Below the pieces are notes generated by a model. That model saw only the letters and a program-made list of their open reading frames with translations, ran no database searches and was not told the DNA's origin. This document shows positions 38,544-47,141 of a stretch of 64,000 nucleotides of DNA, piece after piece; the stretch's first letter is position 1; every line of letters begins with the position of its first letter. Where the stretch lies: the NCBI RefSeq assembly GCF_010726245.1, contig NZ_AP022561.1:5394001-5458000 (forward strand), written 5' to 3'. This DNA is from Mycolicibacterium aichiense (GTDB lineage: Bacteria; Actinomycetota; Actinomycetes; Mycobacteriales; Mycobacteriaceae). Both the position numbers and the translations under genes were made by a program.

Positions 38544-41500
38544 CGTCGGCGTCGACGGGAATCACACTCAGCGATGTCCTGGCCAGACACGCCCGGGTGC
38601 GCCCGGACAGCCTCGGATTCGTGGACCCGCACCGCCGCGGCACCTTCGGCGAGATCGACACGCGGGTGACGAGATTGGCCAACGCCCTGGCCCAGCGCGG
38701 AATCGGCCGCGGTGACCGGGTCGCCGTGCTGGGGCTGAACAGCCTGGAGGTCGTCGAGACCTGGTTCGCCACTCTGCGACTGGGCGCCGTCGTCGTACCC
38801 CTGAACTTCCGCCTGGTGGCCGACGAGATCGCCTACCTGCTGGCCGACAGCGGTGCGGCGGCGGTCGTGGTCGACGCCGCGCTGGCCCCTGTCGTCGAGC
38901 GGGCGCGGGCGGCGTCGGTGCGTTCGGTTCTGACGATCGGTGGCGACTTGCAGCCCGCCATCGACCGTGCCGCCGACGAGCCCATCGACATCCGCGTCGG
39001 CGACGAAGAACCCGCCTTCATCATGTACACCTCGGGCACCACCGGGTTCCCGAAAGGTGCTGTGCTGACGCATCGCAACCTCTACCTTCACGCCTTCAGC
39101 TCGATCGCCACGCTCGGCCATCTGCCGAACGAGTGCTGGCTGGGGGTGGCGCCGCTGTTCCACACCGCGGGCGTGTCGGGGATGCTGCCCGCGTTCTTCA
39201 CCGGGGGCACGGTCATCATCCCGCCCTCCGGCGGATTCGACCCCGAGGCGACGGTGAGCACCATCGTCAGCGAGCGCGTCACCTCGTGCTGGATGACCCC
39301 ATCCCAATGGCAGGCAGTCTGCGCGATGGACCGCCTCGGGCAGTGGGACCTGTCGTATCTCCGGCGAATCTGGTGGGGCGCCGCCCCCGCGAGCACCACA
39401 TTGCTGCAGAGCATGACCGAGGCGTTCCCCGACGCGGAGATCATCGCGGCGTTCGGACAAACCGAGTGCAGCCCCATCACCTGCCTGCTGCGCGGCGACG
39501 ATGCGATCCGCAAAATCGGTTCGGTCGGAACACCGATGCTCAACGTGGAGGCTCGCATCGTCGACGACGACATGAACGACGTCGCCCCCGGCGCGGTCGG
39601 TGAGATCGTCTATCAGGGTCCGCTGGTGATGAAGGAATACTGGAACAACCCCGCCCAAACCGCGGCGGCTTTCCACGGCGGATGGTTCCATTCCGGTGAC
39701 CTGGTCCGGCAGGATGAGGACGGCTACCTCTACGTGGTCGACCGGAAGAAAGACATGATCATCTCGGGCGGAGAGAACATCTACAGCGCCGAGGTGGAGA
39801 ACGTCCTGGCGGCACACCCGAAGATCGCCGAGGTGGCGGTCATCGGCGTGCCGGATCCGAAATGGGGCGAAACTCCGCTGGCGGTGATCGTGGCCCGCGA
39901 AACCGGCGATCCGCCGACCGACAGCGAGATCGAGGCGCACTGCCGTGAACACCTGGCACCCTACAAGCGCCCGCGGCGTATCGCGGTCGTCGACGCGCTA
40001 CCCCGGAACGCCAGCGGCAAGGTGCTGAAAGGCGTTCTGCGCGAACAGTACGGTGCACTCCGGTCCTACGCCGCGGGACCTGACGGCGCCCCGCTGCTCG
40101 ACGAGACGATCGGTGCCAACCTCGAGCGCACCGCCGCGGCACACGCGGGTGTCGACGCGCTGGTCGAGGTCGCGACGGGCCGGTCGTGGACCTATGCCGA
40201 ACTGAATCGGGAGATCGATCTAGTGGCCCGGGCGTTGATCGCCTCGGGCATCGGCAAGGGAGACCGGGTCGGTATCTGGGCGCCCAACTGCGCGGAGTGG
40301 ACCGTGGTGCAGTACGCCACCGCCAAGGCCGGCGCGATCCTGGTCACCATCAACCCCGCGTACCGAACTCACGAGCTGTCCTATGTGCTGCAGCACGCCG
40401 GCGTCCGAATGCTGTTGTCCGTCAGCGAGTTCAAGTCATCCCACTACCGAAATATGGTCGCCGAGGTACGCCAGGAGGTGCCCGATCTGACCGAGGTGGT
40501 GTTCCTGGACTCCTCGGACTGGGAGTCGCTGAGGCAGCGCGGGGAGACGGTGTCCACCGACCAGTTGCGCGCCCGAATGGACACTCTGACGCCGTCGGAT
40601 CCGATCAACATCCAATACACCTCCGGGACAACGGGTTCCCCGAAGGGCGCAGTGCTCTCGCATCGCAACATCCTCAACAACGGATACTTCGTCACCGATC
40701 TGATCAACTTCGGTCCCGGCGATCGGCTGTGCATTCCGGTGCCGTTCTACCACTGCTTCGGCATGGTGATGGGCAACCTCGGCTGCACCACCCACGGCGC
40801 CACGATGGTGATTCCGTCGGCCGGCTTCGATCCGGCCGCGACTCTGGCCGCCGTGGAACAGGAACGCTGCACAGCGTTGTACGGGGTGCCGACGATGTTC
40901 ATCGCGGTGCTCGGACATCCGGACCTCGCGCACCGTGACGTCTCGTCGCTGCGTACCGGCATCATGGCCGGTGCCCCCTGCCCGGTGGAGATCATGAAGC
41001 GCTGTGTCGACGAGTTGAACATGTCGGAGGTGTCCATCGCATACGGGATGACCGAGACCTCGCCGGTGTCCTGTCAGACGCTGCACGACGACGACCTGGA
41101 ACGACGCACAGCCACCGTAGGACGCGCGCATCCGCACGTCGAGGTCAAGATCGTCGACCCGGAGACCGGTGCGATCGTAGAGCGCGGTGCGACCGGCGAA
41201 TTCTGCACTCGCGGTTACTCGGTCATGCTCGGTTACTGGAACGACGAGGGCAGGACCCGAGAGGCGATCGACGACGAGGGCTGGATGCACACCGGCGATC
41301 TGGCGGTGATGCGAGACGACGGCTACTGCACGATCGTCGGCCGGATCAAGGACATGGTGATTCGCGGCGGCGAGAACGTCTATCCCAGGGAGATCGAAGA
41401 ATTCCTGCACACCCATCCCGACATCGACGACGTCCAGGTGATCGGGGTGCCCGACCCGCGTCTCGGTGAGGAGGTCTGCGCCTGGATCAAGATGCGCCCC

Positions 41501-41677
41501 GGCAGCACACCCCTGGACGCCGACGGCGTGCGGGTGTTCTCGGCCGGAAAGCTTGCCCACTACAAGATCCCGCGATATGTGCGGGTGGTCGACGAGTTCC
41601 CGATGACCGTCACCGGGAAGGTGCGCAAGGTCGAGATGCGGGACGAGATGGTGCGACTGCTCGACGCGCAGCCTTAG
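38540..41677 (+). CDS. Two complete acyl-CoA synthetases fused in one 1,045-aa protein
   Basis: Single open frame holding two full ANL enzymes. First unit, residues 1 to about 505: phosphate loop MYTSGTTGFPKGAVLTHRN at 162, FHSGDLVRQDEDGYLYVVDR, GGENIYSAEVE, catalytic Lys in NASGKVLKG near 493. Second unit, about 510-1045: loop QYTSGTTGSPKGAVLSHRN near 692, MHTGDLAVMRDDGYCTIVGR, GGENVYPREIEE, Lys in TGKVRKVEM. The second unit begins like a free-standing FadD35-type enzyme (GAPLLDETIGANLERT). No stop or frame change is seen at the junction (about 40,060-40,100). Cotranslated with fadE18 through ATGA. Probably makes the CoA thioesters used by the preceding FadE/EchA enzymes, perhaps two different ones. 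Confidence 0.9.
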   Translation: MTSASTGITLSDVLARHARVRPDSLGFVDPHRRGTFGEIDTRVTRLANALAQRGIGRGDRVAVLGLNSLEVVETWFATLRLGAVVVPLNFRLVADEIAYLLADSGAAAVVVDAALAPVVERARAASVRSVLTIGGDLQPAIDRAADEPIDIRVGDEEPAFIMYTSGTTGFPKGAVLTHRNLYLHAFSSIATLGHLPNECWLGVAPLFHTAGVSGMLPAFFTGGTVIIPPSGGFDPEATVSTIVSERVTSCWMTPSQWQAVCAMDRLGQWDLSYLRRIWWGAAPASTTLLQSMTEAFPDAEIIAAFGQTECSPITCLLRGDDAIRKIGSVGTPMLNVEARIVDDDMNDVAPGAVGEIVYQGPLVMKEYWNNPAQTAAAFHGGWFHSGDLVRQDEDGYLYVVDRKKDMIISGGENIYSAEVENVLAAHPKIAEVAVIGVPDPKWGETPLAVIVARETGDPPTDSEIEAHCREHLAPYKRPRRIAVVDALPRNASGKVLKGVLREQYGALRSYAAGPDGAPLLDETIGANLERTAAAHAGVDALVEVATGRSWTYAELNREIDLVARALIASGIGKGDRVGIWAPNCAEWTVVQYATAKAGAILVTINPAYRTHELSYVLQHAGVRMLLSVSEFKSSHYRNMVAEVRQEVPDLTEVVFLDSSDWESLRQRGETVSTDQLRARMDTLTPSDPINIQYTSGTTGSPKGAVLSHRNILNNGYFVTDLINFGPGDRLCIPVPFYHCFGMVMGNLGCTTHGATMVIPSAGFDPAATLAAVEQERCTALYGVPTMFIAVLGHPDLAHRDVSSLRTGIMAGAPCPVEIMKRCVDELNMSEVSIAYGMTETSPVSCQTLHDDDLERRTATVGRAHPHVEVKIVDPETGAIVERGATGEFCTRGYSVMLGYWNDEGRTREAIDDEGWMHTGDLAVMRDDGYCTIVGRIKDMVIRGGENVYPREIEEFLHTHPDIDDVQVIGVPDPRLGEEVCAWIKMRPGSTPLDADGVRVFSAGKLAHYKIPRYVRVVDEFPMTVTGKVRKVEMRDEMVRLLDAQP

Positions 41678-43140
41678 TGGACGCCCTCCATCAACCGGCT
41701 CACCCGCGGTGCGAACACCCACACGACGAGGCCCACCACGACCGCGACTGCACCGAGGATGCCGAAGTAGGCGAACTCGCGGTCCGGACGGTAGTACCCC
41801 GACAGCACACCCGACATCGACGTACCCAGTCCGACCGAGAAGAAGTACAGTGCCATCATCTGCGCTCGAAATACGTTGGGGGCCAACTGTGTCGTGACCG
41901 ACAGCCCGATCGGCGACAGCATCAGCTCGGAGATCGCGAAGACAGCCATGATCGCCGCCACGAACAGCGCGGGAACGGTCCGCCCCGTCGTTCCCGCCAT
42001 CGGCAGGAACAGCAGAAATGCCACACCCATGCCGATGACGCCGTAGGCGAACTTGCTCGGGGTGGTGGGTGCGCGCCGGCCCAGCTTGGTCCACATCGCC
42101 GCGAACAGCGGGGACAGCAGGATGATCCACACCGGTTCGATCGAGCCGATCCAGTTCGACGGTGCGCGCCAACCGAAGATCGACCAGTTCATCCGCTCGT
42201 CGGAGTACACCGCGAGCACGGTGAAGATCTGCTGGAACAGCGACCAGAACACCGCATTGGCGATGAACAGCGGGATGAACGCCCGAACCCGCGTGCGCTC
42301 CAGCGGTTCGACACGCGGGCTGCGCAGCATCACCGCGAAGTAGCCGATCGAGGCGACGATCAGAATCCCGGTGGTCACCTGGGACAGGGTGGCCAGGGTG
42401 ATCAGACCGAAGACGAAGGCAACGACCACAACCACCACCACCGCTGCAGCAATGCTCGCCGTGCGCACGAAATGGCTGCGGGACAGCGGATTCGGTGGGG
42501 TGCGGCCGTGGCTGCCGAGATTGCGCCGGAAGACCACGTACTGGGTCAGGCCCAGCGCCATGCCGACGGCCGCGGCACCGAACCCGTAGTGGAAACCCAC
42601 CTTGGTCTGAAGCAGACCGGTGATCAGCGGGCCCACGAACGAACCCAGGTTGATACCGAGATAGAACAGCGTGAATCCGCCGTCGCGACGGGGGTCACCG
42701 TCCTCGTAGAGCGTGCCCAGCAGCGACGAAGCGTTGGCTTTGAGGGCACCGGACCCCAACGCGATCAGGATCAGGCCGACGCCGACGCCGGTCAGTCCGG
42801 GCAGCACCGCCAGCGCGATGTGGCCGCACATGACGACGACACCGCCGTAGAGCACCGTCCGCTCCATGCCGAGCAACCGGTCGGCCACCCAGCCGCCCAG
42901 CACCGTGGACAGATACACCAGGCCGCCGTAGGCCCCCACGACGCCGGTCGCGGTGGCCTTGGGCAGGCCGAGCCCGCCCTCGGTGAGCGAGTAGTACAGG
43001 TAATACCCGAGAATCGTGAGCATCCCGTAGTAGGAGAACCGCTCCCACAACTCGACTCCGAAGAGGTTGGCCAGGCCGATGGGGTGCCCGAAGAATGTTC
43101 GTTGCGCGGGCGCGTTCTCGGTTCCGACGGCATCTGCCAT
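41674..43140 (-). CDS. Proton-dependent oligopeptide transporter (POT/PTR2 family)
   Basis: 488 aa membrane protein of the major facilitator fold with about 12-14 hydrophobic segments. POT signature: NLFGVELWERFSYYGMLTIL near the start (ExxERFxYYG), LFYLGINLGSFVGPLITGLL near 170. It imports di- and tripeptides with protons. The ATG at 43140 (MADAVGTENAP) has GGTGAA four bases upstream; the ATG at 43152 is in frame and possible. Its stop overlaps the stop region of the fused synthetase on the other strand by 4 bases. Confidence 0.88.
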   Translation of the reverse strand: MADAVGTENAPAQRTFFGHPIGLANLFGVELWERFSYYGMLTILGYYLYYSLTEGGLGLPKATATGVVGAYGGLVYLSTVLGGWVADRLLGMERTVLYGGVVVMCGHIALAVLPGLTGVGVGLILIALGSGALKANASSLLGTLYEDGDPRRDGGFTLFYLGINLGSFVGPLITGLLQTKVGFHYGFGAAAVGMALGLTQYVVFRRNLGSHGRTPPNPLSRSHFVRTASIAAAVVVVVVVAFVFGLITLATLSQVTTGILIVASIGYFAVMLRSPRVEPLERTRVRAFIPLFIANAVFWSLFQQIFTVLAVYSDERMNWSIFGWRAPSNWIGSIEPVWIILLSPLFAAMWTKLGRRAPTTPSKFAYGVIGMGVAFLLFLPMAGTTGRTVPALFVAAIMAVFAISELMLSPIGLSVTTQLAPNVFRAQMMALYFFSVGLGTSMSGVLSGYYRPDREFAYFGILGAVAVVVGLVVWVFAPRVSRLMEGVH

Positions 43141-43167
43141 GGATTTCACCATGCCATATCCGGACCG

Positions 43168-43299
43168 TCACCAGAGCAGGATGATGGTCTCCGGCTCGCG
43201 CTCGTCGTCCTCGCCCGCCGGGTCACGATGACCGGCCACACGGGCCAGCGGCAACTCGACGATGTCGGCGAGGCGCGGCTCTGCGTGCGGGGATGTCAC
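43168..43299 (-). CDS. Possible 43-aa small protein
   Basis: GTG-started frame of 43 aa (begins MTSPHAEPRLADIVELPLAR, ends ETIILLW), acidic, with mycobacterial codon use. It lies between the L,D-transpeptidase and the POT gene on the same strand. A GGGG stretch precedes the start closely, and a perfect palindrome covers the start codon, which could make translation regulated. No family recognised; it could also be spacer sequence. Confidence 0.4.
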   Translation of the reverse strand: MTSPHAEPRLADIVELPLARVAGHRDPAGEDDEREPETIILLW

Positions 43300-43305
43300 A
43301 TCCCC
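43289..43305. promoter_or_regulatory. Perfect 17-base palindrome at the small-protein start
   Basis: GGGGATGT-C-ACATCCCC, 8-base arms around one central base, covering the GTG of the small frame. Either a protein-binding operator for the POT transporter unit or an RNA hairpin that hides the start. Confidence 0.5.
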
Positions 43306-43367
43306 AGTCTGGTGGGACGGATGTTCGGTGTCACGAGTAGTCGCTACCCGAAACTGCCGCCCGCCGG

Positions 43368-44234
43368 CTAGGCCCACTGATCCCACGAGACGCTCCAGTC
43401 CCCGTTCTGCCACAGCTGCAGCGGCTTGCCCCCGGTGTTGCGCACTTCGACGACGTCGCCGGGCACCGAGAAGTTGTAGAACCAGATTGCATTGTCGCGG
43501 TTGAGGTTCAGGCAACCGTGGCTGGTATCGGTGTTCCCCTGCGCCCACACCGTCGCGTCCAACTCGTGCAGGTACACGCCGTCGGTGCTGATGCGCACCG
43601 CGTACGGAATCGTCTCCTTGTATCCGAGATGTGAGTTGATCGGCAGCCCGTAGGTCGAGGAATCCATCACCACGGGATTGCTCTTGTCCAAAACGGTGTA
43701 CACGCCGGGCTGAGTCCAGAAGCTCAGGGTGGTGTTGCCGACTTTCTCGGTACCCCCACGACCCATCGATGTGGGCATCGTCCGGACCAGCTTTCCGCCG
43801 TCGAACACCGTCACCTGCTTGGTCGCGTCGTCGGCGATCGACACATGCGAGGCACCGATGGTGAAGGAGACGGGCGCCCCGGGTCCGGGCGTCACAGTGA
43901 CCACCGTGCCCGGCGCGTAGTACTGCGGCGGCCGCCAGTGCATGGTGCGGTCGTCGACCCAGTGCCACGCACCGGCCACCGGCGGCGAGGTGTCGACTTG
44001 CAGTGCCTGCTCGGCCAGAGCGCGATCACCGACGGGAGCATCGAAGTGCGCGACGATCACCGTGCCGATTCCGTAGGTGCCGCCGTCGCGCAGCGGCGCA
44101 TTCGAGGTGGTGGTGAACGCCACCGGCGGAAGGACTTCGTCGGCGTGCGCTACGACTGCCGGGCCCGCCGGAACTGCCATCAGAACCAACACCACCGACA
44201 GCAGAACCCGCGCTCTGCGACCAATCCATGCCAT
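43368..44234 (-). CDS. L,D-transpeptidase (YkuD domain), secreted
   Basis: 288 aa cell-wall enzyme that makes 3-3 peptidoglycan cross-links. N-terminal signal peptide (RRARVLLSVVLVLMAVPAGP, cleavage near AHA). About 35-125 is an immunoglobulin-like domain (APVGDRALAEQALQVDTSPP, VDDRTMHWRPPQYYAPGT); about 130-260 the YkuD catalytic domain (HVSIADDATKQVTVFDGG); the active site is SHGCLNL with His239 and Cys241, with the earlier YLHELDATVW. The C-terminal tail ends in WSVSWDQWA. Domain order as in mycobacterial Ldt proteins; no lipobox, so secreted or anchored by its N-terminus. Confidence 0.9.
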   Translation of the reverse strand: MAWIGRRARVLLSVVLVLMAVPAGPAVVAHADEVLPPVAFTTTSNAPLRDGGTYGIGTVIVAHFDAPVGDRALAEQALQVDTSPPVAGAWHWVDDRTMHWRPPQYYAPGTVVTVTPGPGAPVSFTIGASHVSIADDATKQVTVFDGGKLVRTMPTSMGRGGTEKVGNTTLSFWTQPGVYTVLDKSNPVVMDSSTYGLPINSHLGYKETIPYAVRISTDGVYLHELDATVWAQGNTDTSHGCLNLNRDNAIWFYNFSVPGDVVEVRNTGGKPLQLWQNGDWSVSWDQWA

Positions 44235-44305
44235 TCACATCTCCACGATCTCTCGCCCAACCGATCAATCATGGTGCATCACAGCTATTCTGCCCAGTTG
44301 CGCTG

Positions 44306-44518
44306 CTAGCCGGGCTCGGCGGAGGTCGGTGTGGTGGTGATCTGCGGTGTCGCGACTTCCACCGTCACCGACGGCTGACCCGGCGACGTACTGGTGGTCA
44401 CACCGGTGGTCATCGTGTTGACGACCGGGGCAGGATCGGACATCACCGTCGCGTCGCTCCCGCGCTCGACCTGTATTGCGACCAGAAATACGCTGGCCGA
44501 CGCCGCGCTGGCCCCCAC
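44306..44518 (-). CDS. Short membrane-anchored or secreted Thr/Ser/Pro-rich protein, possibly frameshifted at its start
   Basis: 70 aa from GTG at 44518: a hydrophobic stretch (ASAASASVFLVAIQV) then an extended Thr, Ser, Pro and Val-rich tail. Upstream in another frame is ATG at 44562 followed by NASRLSRSKIVAAA, a good signal-peptide start that would join this frame if the five-G run at 44512-44516 had one more G. So the gene may be frameshifted, or the base count may be off by one. Function unknown; extracytoplasmic location likely. Confidence 0.5.
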   Translation of the reverse strand: MGASAASASVFLVAIQVERGSDATVMSDPAPVVNTMTTGVTTSTSPGQPSVTVEVATPQITTTPTSAEPG

Positions 44519-44625
44519 GCTGCGGCGACGATCTTGGAGCGGGAAAGTCGGCTCGCGTTCATGGCGACCGGATTATCCGTATCAGCACGGTGGCAAACCG
44601 TCGTGGAGTGACTGTGATCTTTCTG

Positions 44626-45501
44626 TCAGCTCCGGCGCAGCGCGTCGGCGGCGTCCAGGACGGTCGCGGTCAGAGATTCCAGCAGGGGGCTGTCGAGTTT
44701 CCAGCACTGCCAGAACAGTGGTGTGTCCAAGTGGACATCACTGACCTGGACGAACGAGCCGTCCGCAAGCGCCTGCGCCGCCGACTGCTCGGGATACATC
44801 CCCCACCCGAGGCCGGCCTGCACCGCAGCACCGAAGCCTTCCGCGGTCGGCACGTACGAGACGGGACGTTTGACGGCACGACCGAACGCCTTGCGCACCA
44901 GCATATCCTGCAGTGCATCGTCGCGATTCCACGCAAGCGACGGCGCCATTTCCACCGCCTTCGCAGTGAAACCGTCTGAAAGATAACGCTTTACGTAATC
45001 GGCACTGGCCACCGCCAGATACCGCATCACGCCCAGCGAATGGACCCGGCAGCCGGGCACGGGGGCGCGCTCGGTGGTGACCGCACCCATGGCAACACCC
45101 TCCCGCAACAGCCGGGCGGAGTGGTCCTGATCCTCGATGCGGATGTCGAACAACACATCGGGCAGCTTGGACAACACCCCGACGAACCACGTCGCCATGG
45201 AGTCGGCGTTGACCGCCATCGCGATCCGCGGGCGCGGCGCGCCCTCACCACCACCGGCCATCTCGGCGATGGCCTCGGCCTCCAACATCGCGGTCTGCGC
45301 CGCCAGCCGAAGCAGCGGTGTGCCGGCCAGCGTTGCCACACAGGGCTTTCCGCGAACCAGCAGTACCTGCCCCACCTGCTTTTCCAGAGCCTTGATGCGC
45401 TGGCTGACCGCCGACGGGGTCACATGCAACCGATCGGCAGCCGCCTCGAAACTGCCGAGTTCGACTATCGCGGCGAACGCCGCGAGTTGGCCCGCATCCA
45501 G
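44626..45501 (-). CDS. lysG: LysR-family regulator of the LysG/ArgP type, apparent CTG start
   Basis: About 291 aa. Complete N-terminal LysR helix-turn-helix (LDAGQLAAFAAIVELGSFEA, then AADRLHVTPSAVSQRIKALE) and effector domain (AMAVNADSMATWFVGVLSKL, DQDHSARLLREGVAMGAVTT). This is the LysG/IciA subfamily that senses lysine or arginine and activates the lysE exporter. No ATG, GTG or TTG is in frame upstream of the helix-turn-helix before an in-frame TGA. CTG at 45501 has GGTGAGG five bases upstream (45507-45513) and is the most likely start; CTG at 45525 is another. It follows the small secreted-protein gene closely. In M. tuberculosis lysG is beside lysE; here they are 3.5 kb apart. Confidence 0.82.
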   Translation of the reverse strand: MDAGQLAAFAAIVELGSFEAAADRLHVTPSAVSQRIKALEKQVGQVLLVRGKPCVATLAGTPLLRLAAQTAMLEAEAIAEMAGGGEGAPRPRIAMAVNADSMATWFVGVLSKLPDVLFDIRIEDQDHSARLLREGVAMGAVTTERAPVPGCRVHSLGVMRYLAVASADYVKRYLSDGFTAKAVEMAPSLAWNRDDALQDMLVRKAFGRAVKRPVSYVPTAEGFGAAVQAGLGWGMYPEQSAAQALADGSFVQVSDVHLDTPLFWQCWKLDSPLLESLTATVLDAADALRRS

Positions 45502-45521
45502 GCGAGCCTCACCGGGGGCGC

Positions 45522-45794
45522 TCAGTAGCAGGGATCCGAACCGGGGGTGTAATACGGGACCCCTTGCGGCGTGTAGCAGGGCGGCTGCCCCGCGGCCGCC
45601 TGCGCCGCAGCGTCGTCATCAGAGGCCACCGCACCCGCGACGGCGACATCGCCGGCGACATTCGTGCAGCCGCCGACGTTCACATGACGTCCTCCGACGT
45701 CTCCGCACACATCGGCGTGCGCACCCGGTGCGACCGCCACCGGTACGACAGCCAAGGCCATGGCGCTCACCAGCGCCGCTGCCAGCTTCTTCAT
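45522..45794 (-). CDS. Small secreted protein, Cys-containing
   Basis: 90 aa. Signal peptide MKKLAAALVSAMALAVVPVA with cleavage near AHA-DV, leaving about 62 residues with four cysteines (VCGD, GGCTN, PPCYT, DPCY) that could form two disulfides, an Ala-rich centre and a Pro/Tyr-rich end. No family recognised. AGGGGAAG precedes the ATG. The stop lies within the leader of lysG, suggesting cotranscription. Confidence 0.75.
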   Translation of the reverse strand: MKKLAAALVSAMALAVVPVAVAPGAHADVCGDVGGRHVNVGGCTNVAGDVAVAGAVASDDDAAAQAAAGQPPCYTPQGVPYYTPGSDPCY

Positions 45795-45865
45795 CGTCAG
45801 TACTTCCCCTCGTGCGACCGACTCACCGGCAATTATCGCCGCCCGCGGGGGTCACCGCGGAGAAA

Positions 45866-47116
45866 TCACCTCAAGGAGTATCGGATCGGTAAGTGCTTGA
45901 TACCGCCGACGAAGGTGGTGGCCATGAGTTCGGGTTCGCCGGCGAGTTCGATGGAGCTGATGCGGGGGACGAGTTCGGTGAAGAAGCTGTTCATCTCCAT
46001 GCGGGCCAGCGCTGCGCCCAGGCAGAAGTGCACGCCGTAGCCGAACGACAGATGCTTGTTGGGGTCGCGGCCGACGTCGAAGCGCATCGGGTCGGCGAAG
46101 ACCTCTTCGTCGCGGTTGGCCGAGACGTAGGACAGCAGTACGGATTCGCCCTTGGCGATGCGAACGCCGCGGACTTCGGTGTCGGCTTGGGCGGTGCGCA
46201 TGAATTCCTTGACCGGCACGATGCAGCGGATCATCTCCTCGACCGCGGTGCCCATCAGGGACGCATCGTTCTGCAGACGCTGTAGCTCACCCGGGTTGCG
46301 GATGAGTTCGAGGAGTCCGCCGGCGATTCCGGCGCTGGTGGTGTCGTGGCCGGCACTGGCGACGATGACGTAGTAGGAGGCGGTGTCCATGTCGGACAAC
46401 GGTTCTCCGTTGATCGTGGCGTTCGCGATCGCCGACGTCAGGTCCTCGGTGGGGTTTTCACGCCGAGAAGCGGTCAGCGCCGAGAAATAACCGAAGAAGT
46501 CCAGCAGCACCGCGATCATCGCGTCTTTATCCTCGGCGCGCTGAAACTCGCTGTCGTCGCCACCGAAGAGCTCCTGGGTGAGCTTGAGCATCCGGGGGAA
46601 GTCCGACTCCGGGAGGCCGAGCAGCGTCAAAATGACATACAGCGGAAAGTTGACCGCGATCTCCTGGGCGAAATCGATCACCGGTCCGCGCTCCACCATC
46701 TGGTCGACGTACATCTTGGCCAGCTCGTCGCAGCGGGCCTTCAACGCGCGCATGGCTTTCGGGCGGAACCAGTCGGCACCGATCTTGCGCAAGTCGCGGT
46801 GATGCGGGTCGTCGATGTGAATCAGCGTGCTCAGGCCCGCCCCGGCTTCCCGGTCGGCGCGCAGTTTGTCGTCGAGGTCCTGCACCACCAGCATCGGACG
46901 GGGGTCGTTGGTGAACAGGTCGTTCTGCCGCTCGATGTCCATGATGTCGGCGTGCTTGGTGACCGCCCAGAACGGCCGGTAGCCGTCGACGTCCACCCAC
47001 GACACGGGAGCGTGCGCACGCAAGTGCGCGAGCGCGCGGTGGAGCCCTGCCTCGTCGGTGTAGGCCTGCGGGTCGGCCAGCACGCGCGCCGCTTCATCCA
47101 TGATCCGGGTCGTCAT
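45866..47116 (-). CDS. Cytochrome P450
   Basis: 416 aa. Heme-binding motif FGYGVHFCLGAALAR with axial Cys365, I-helix oxygen-activation motif IVASAGHDTTSAGIAG, and a K-helix glutamate in AVEEMIRCIVPVKEFMR. A soluble bacterial class I P450 that needs ferredoxin and reductase, neither of which is adjacent. Substrate unknown. ATG at 47116 with AGGAG upstream. Divergent from a TetR gene across a perfect palindrome, so probably repressed by it. Confidence 0.92.
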   Translation of the reverse strand: MTTRIMDEAARVLADPQAYTDEAGLHRALAHLRAHAPVSWVDVDGYRPFWAVTKHADIMDIERQNDLFTNDPRPMLVVQDLDDKLRADREAGAGLSTLIHIDDPHHRDLRKIGADWFRPKAMRALKARCDELAKMYVDQMVERGPVIDFAQEIAVNFPLYVILTLLGLPESDFPRMLKLTQELFGGDDSEFQRAEDKDAMIAVLLDFFGYFSALTASRRENPTEDLTSAIANATINGEPLSDMDTASYYVIVASAGHDTTSAGIAGGLLELIRNPGELQRLQNDASLMGTAVEEMIRCIVPVKEFMRTAQADTEVRGVRIAKGESVLLSYVSANRDEEVFADPMRFDVGRDPNKHLSFGYGVHFCLGAALARMEMNSFFTELVPRISSIELAGEPELMATTFVGGIKHLPIRYSLR

Positions 47117-47141
47117 CGGTGACTCCTTGCGCCATGCGAGT

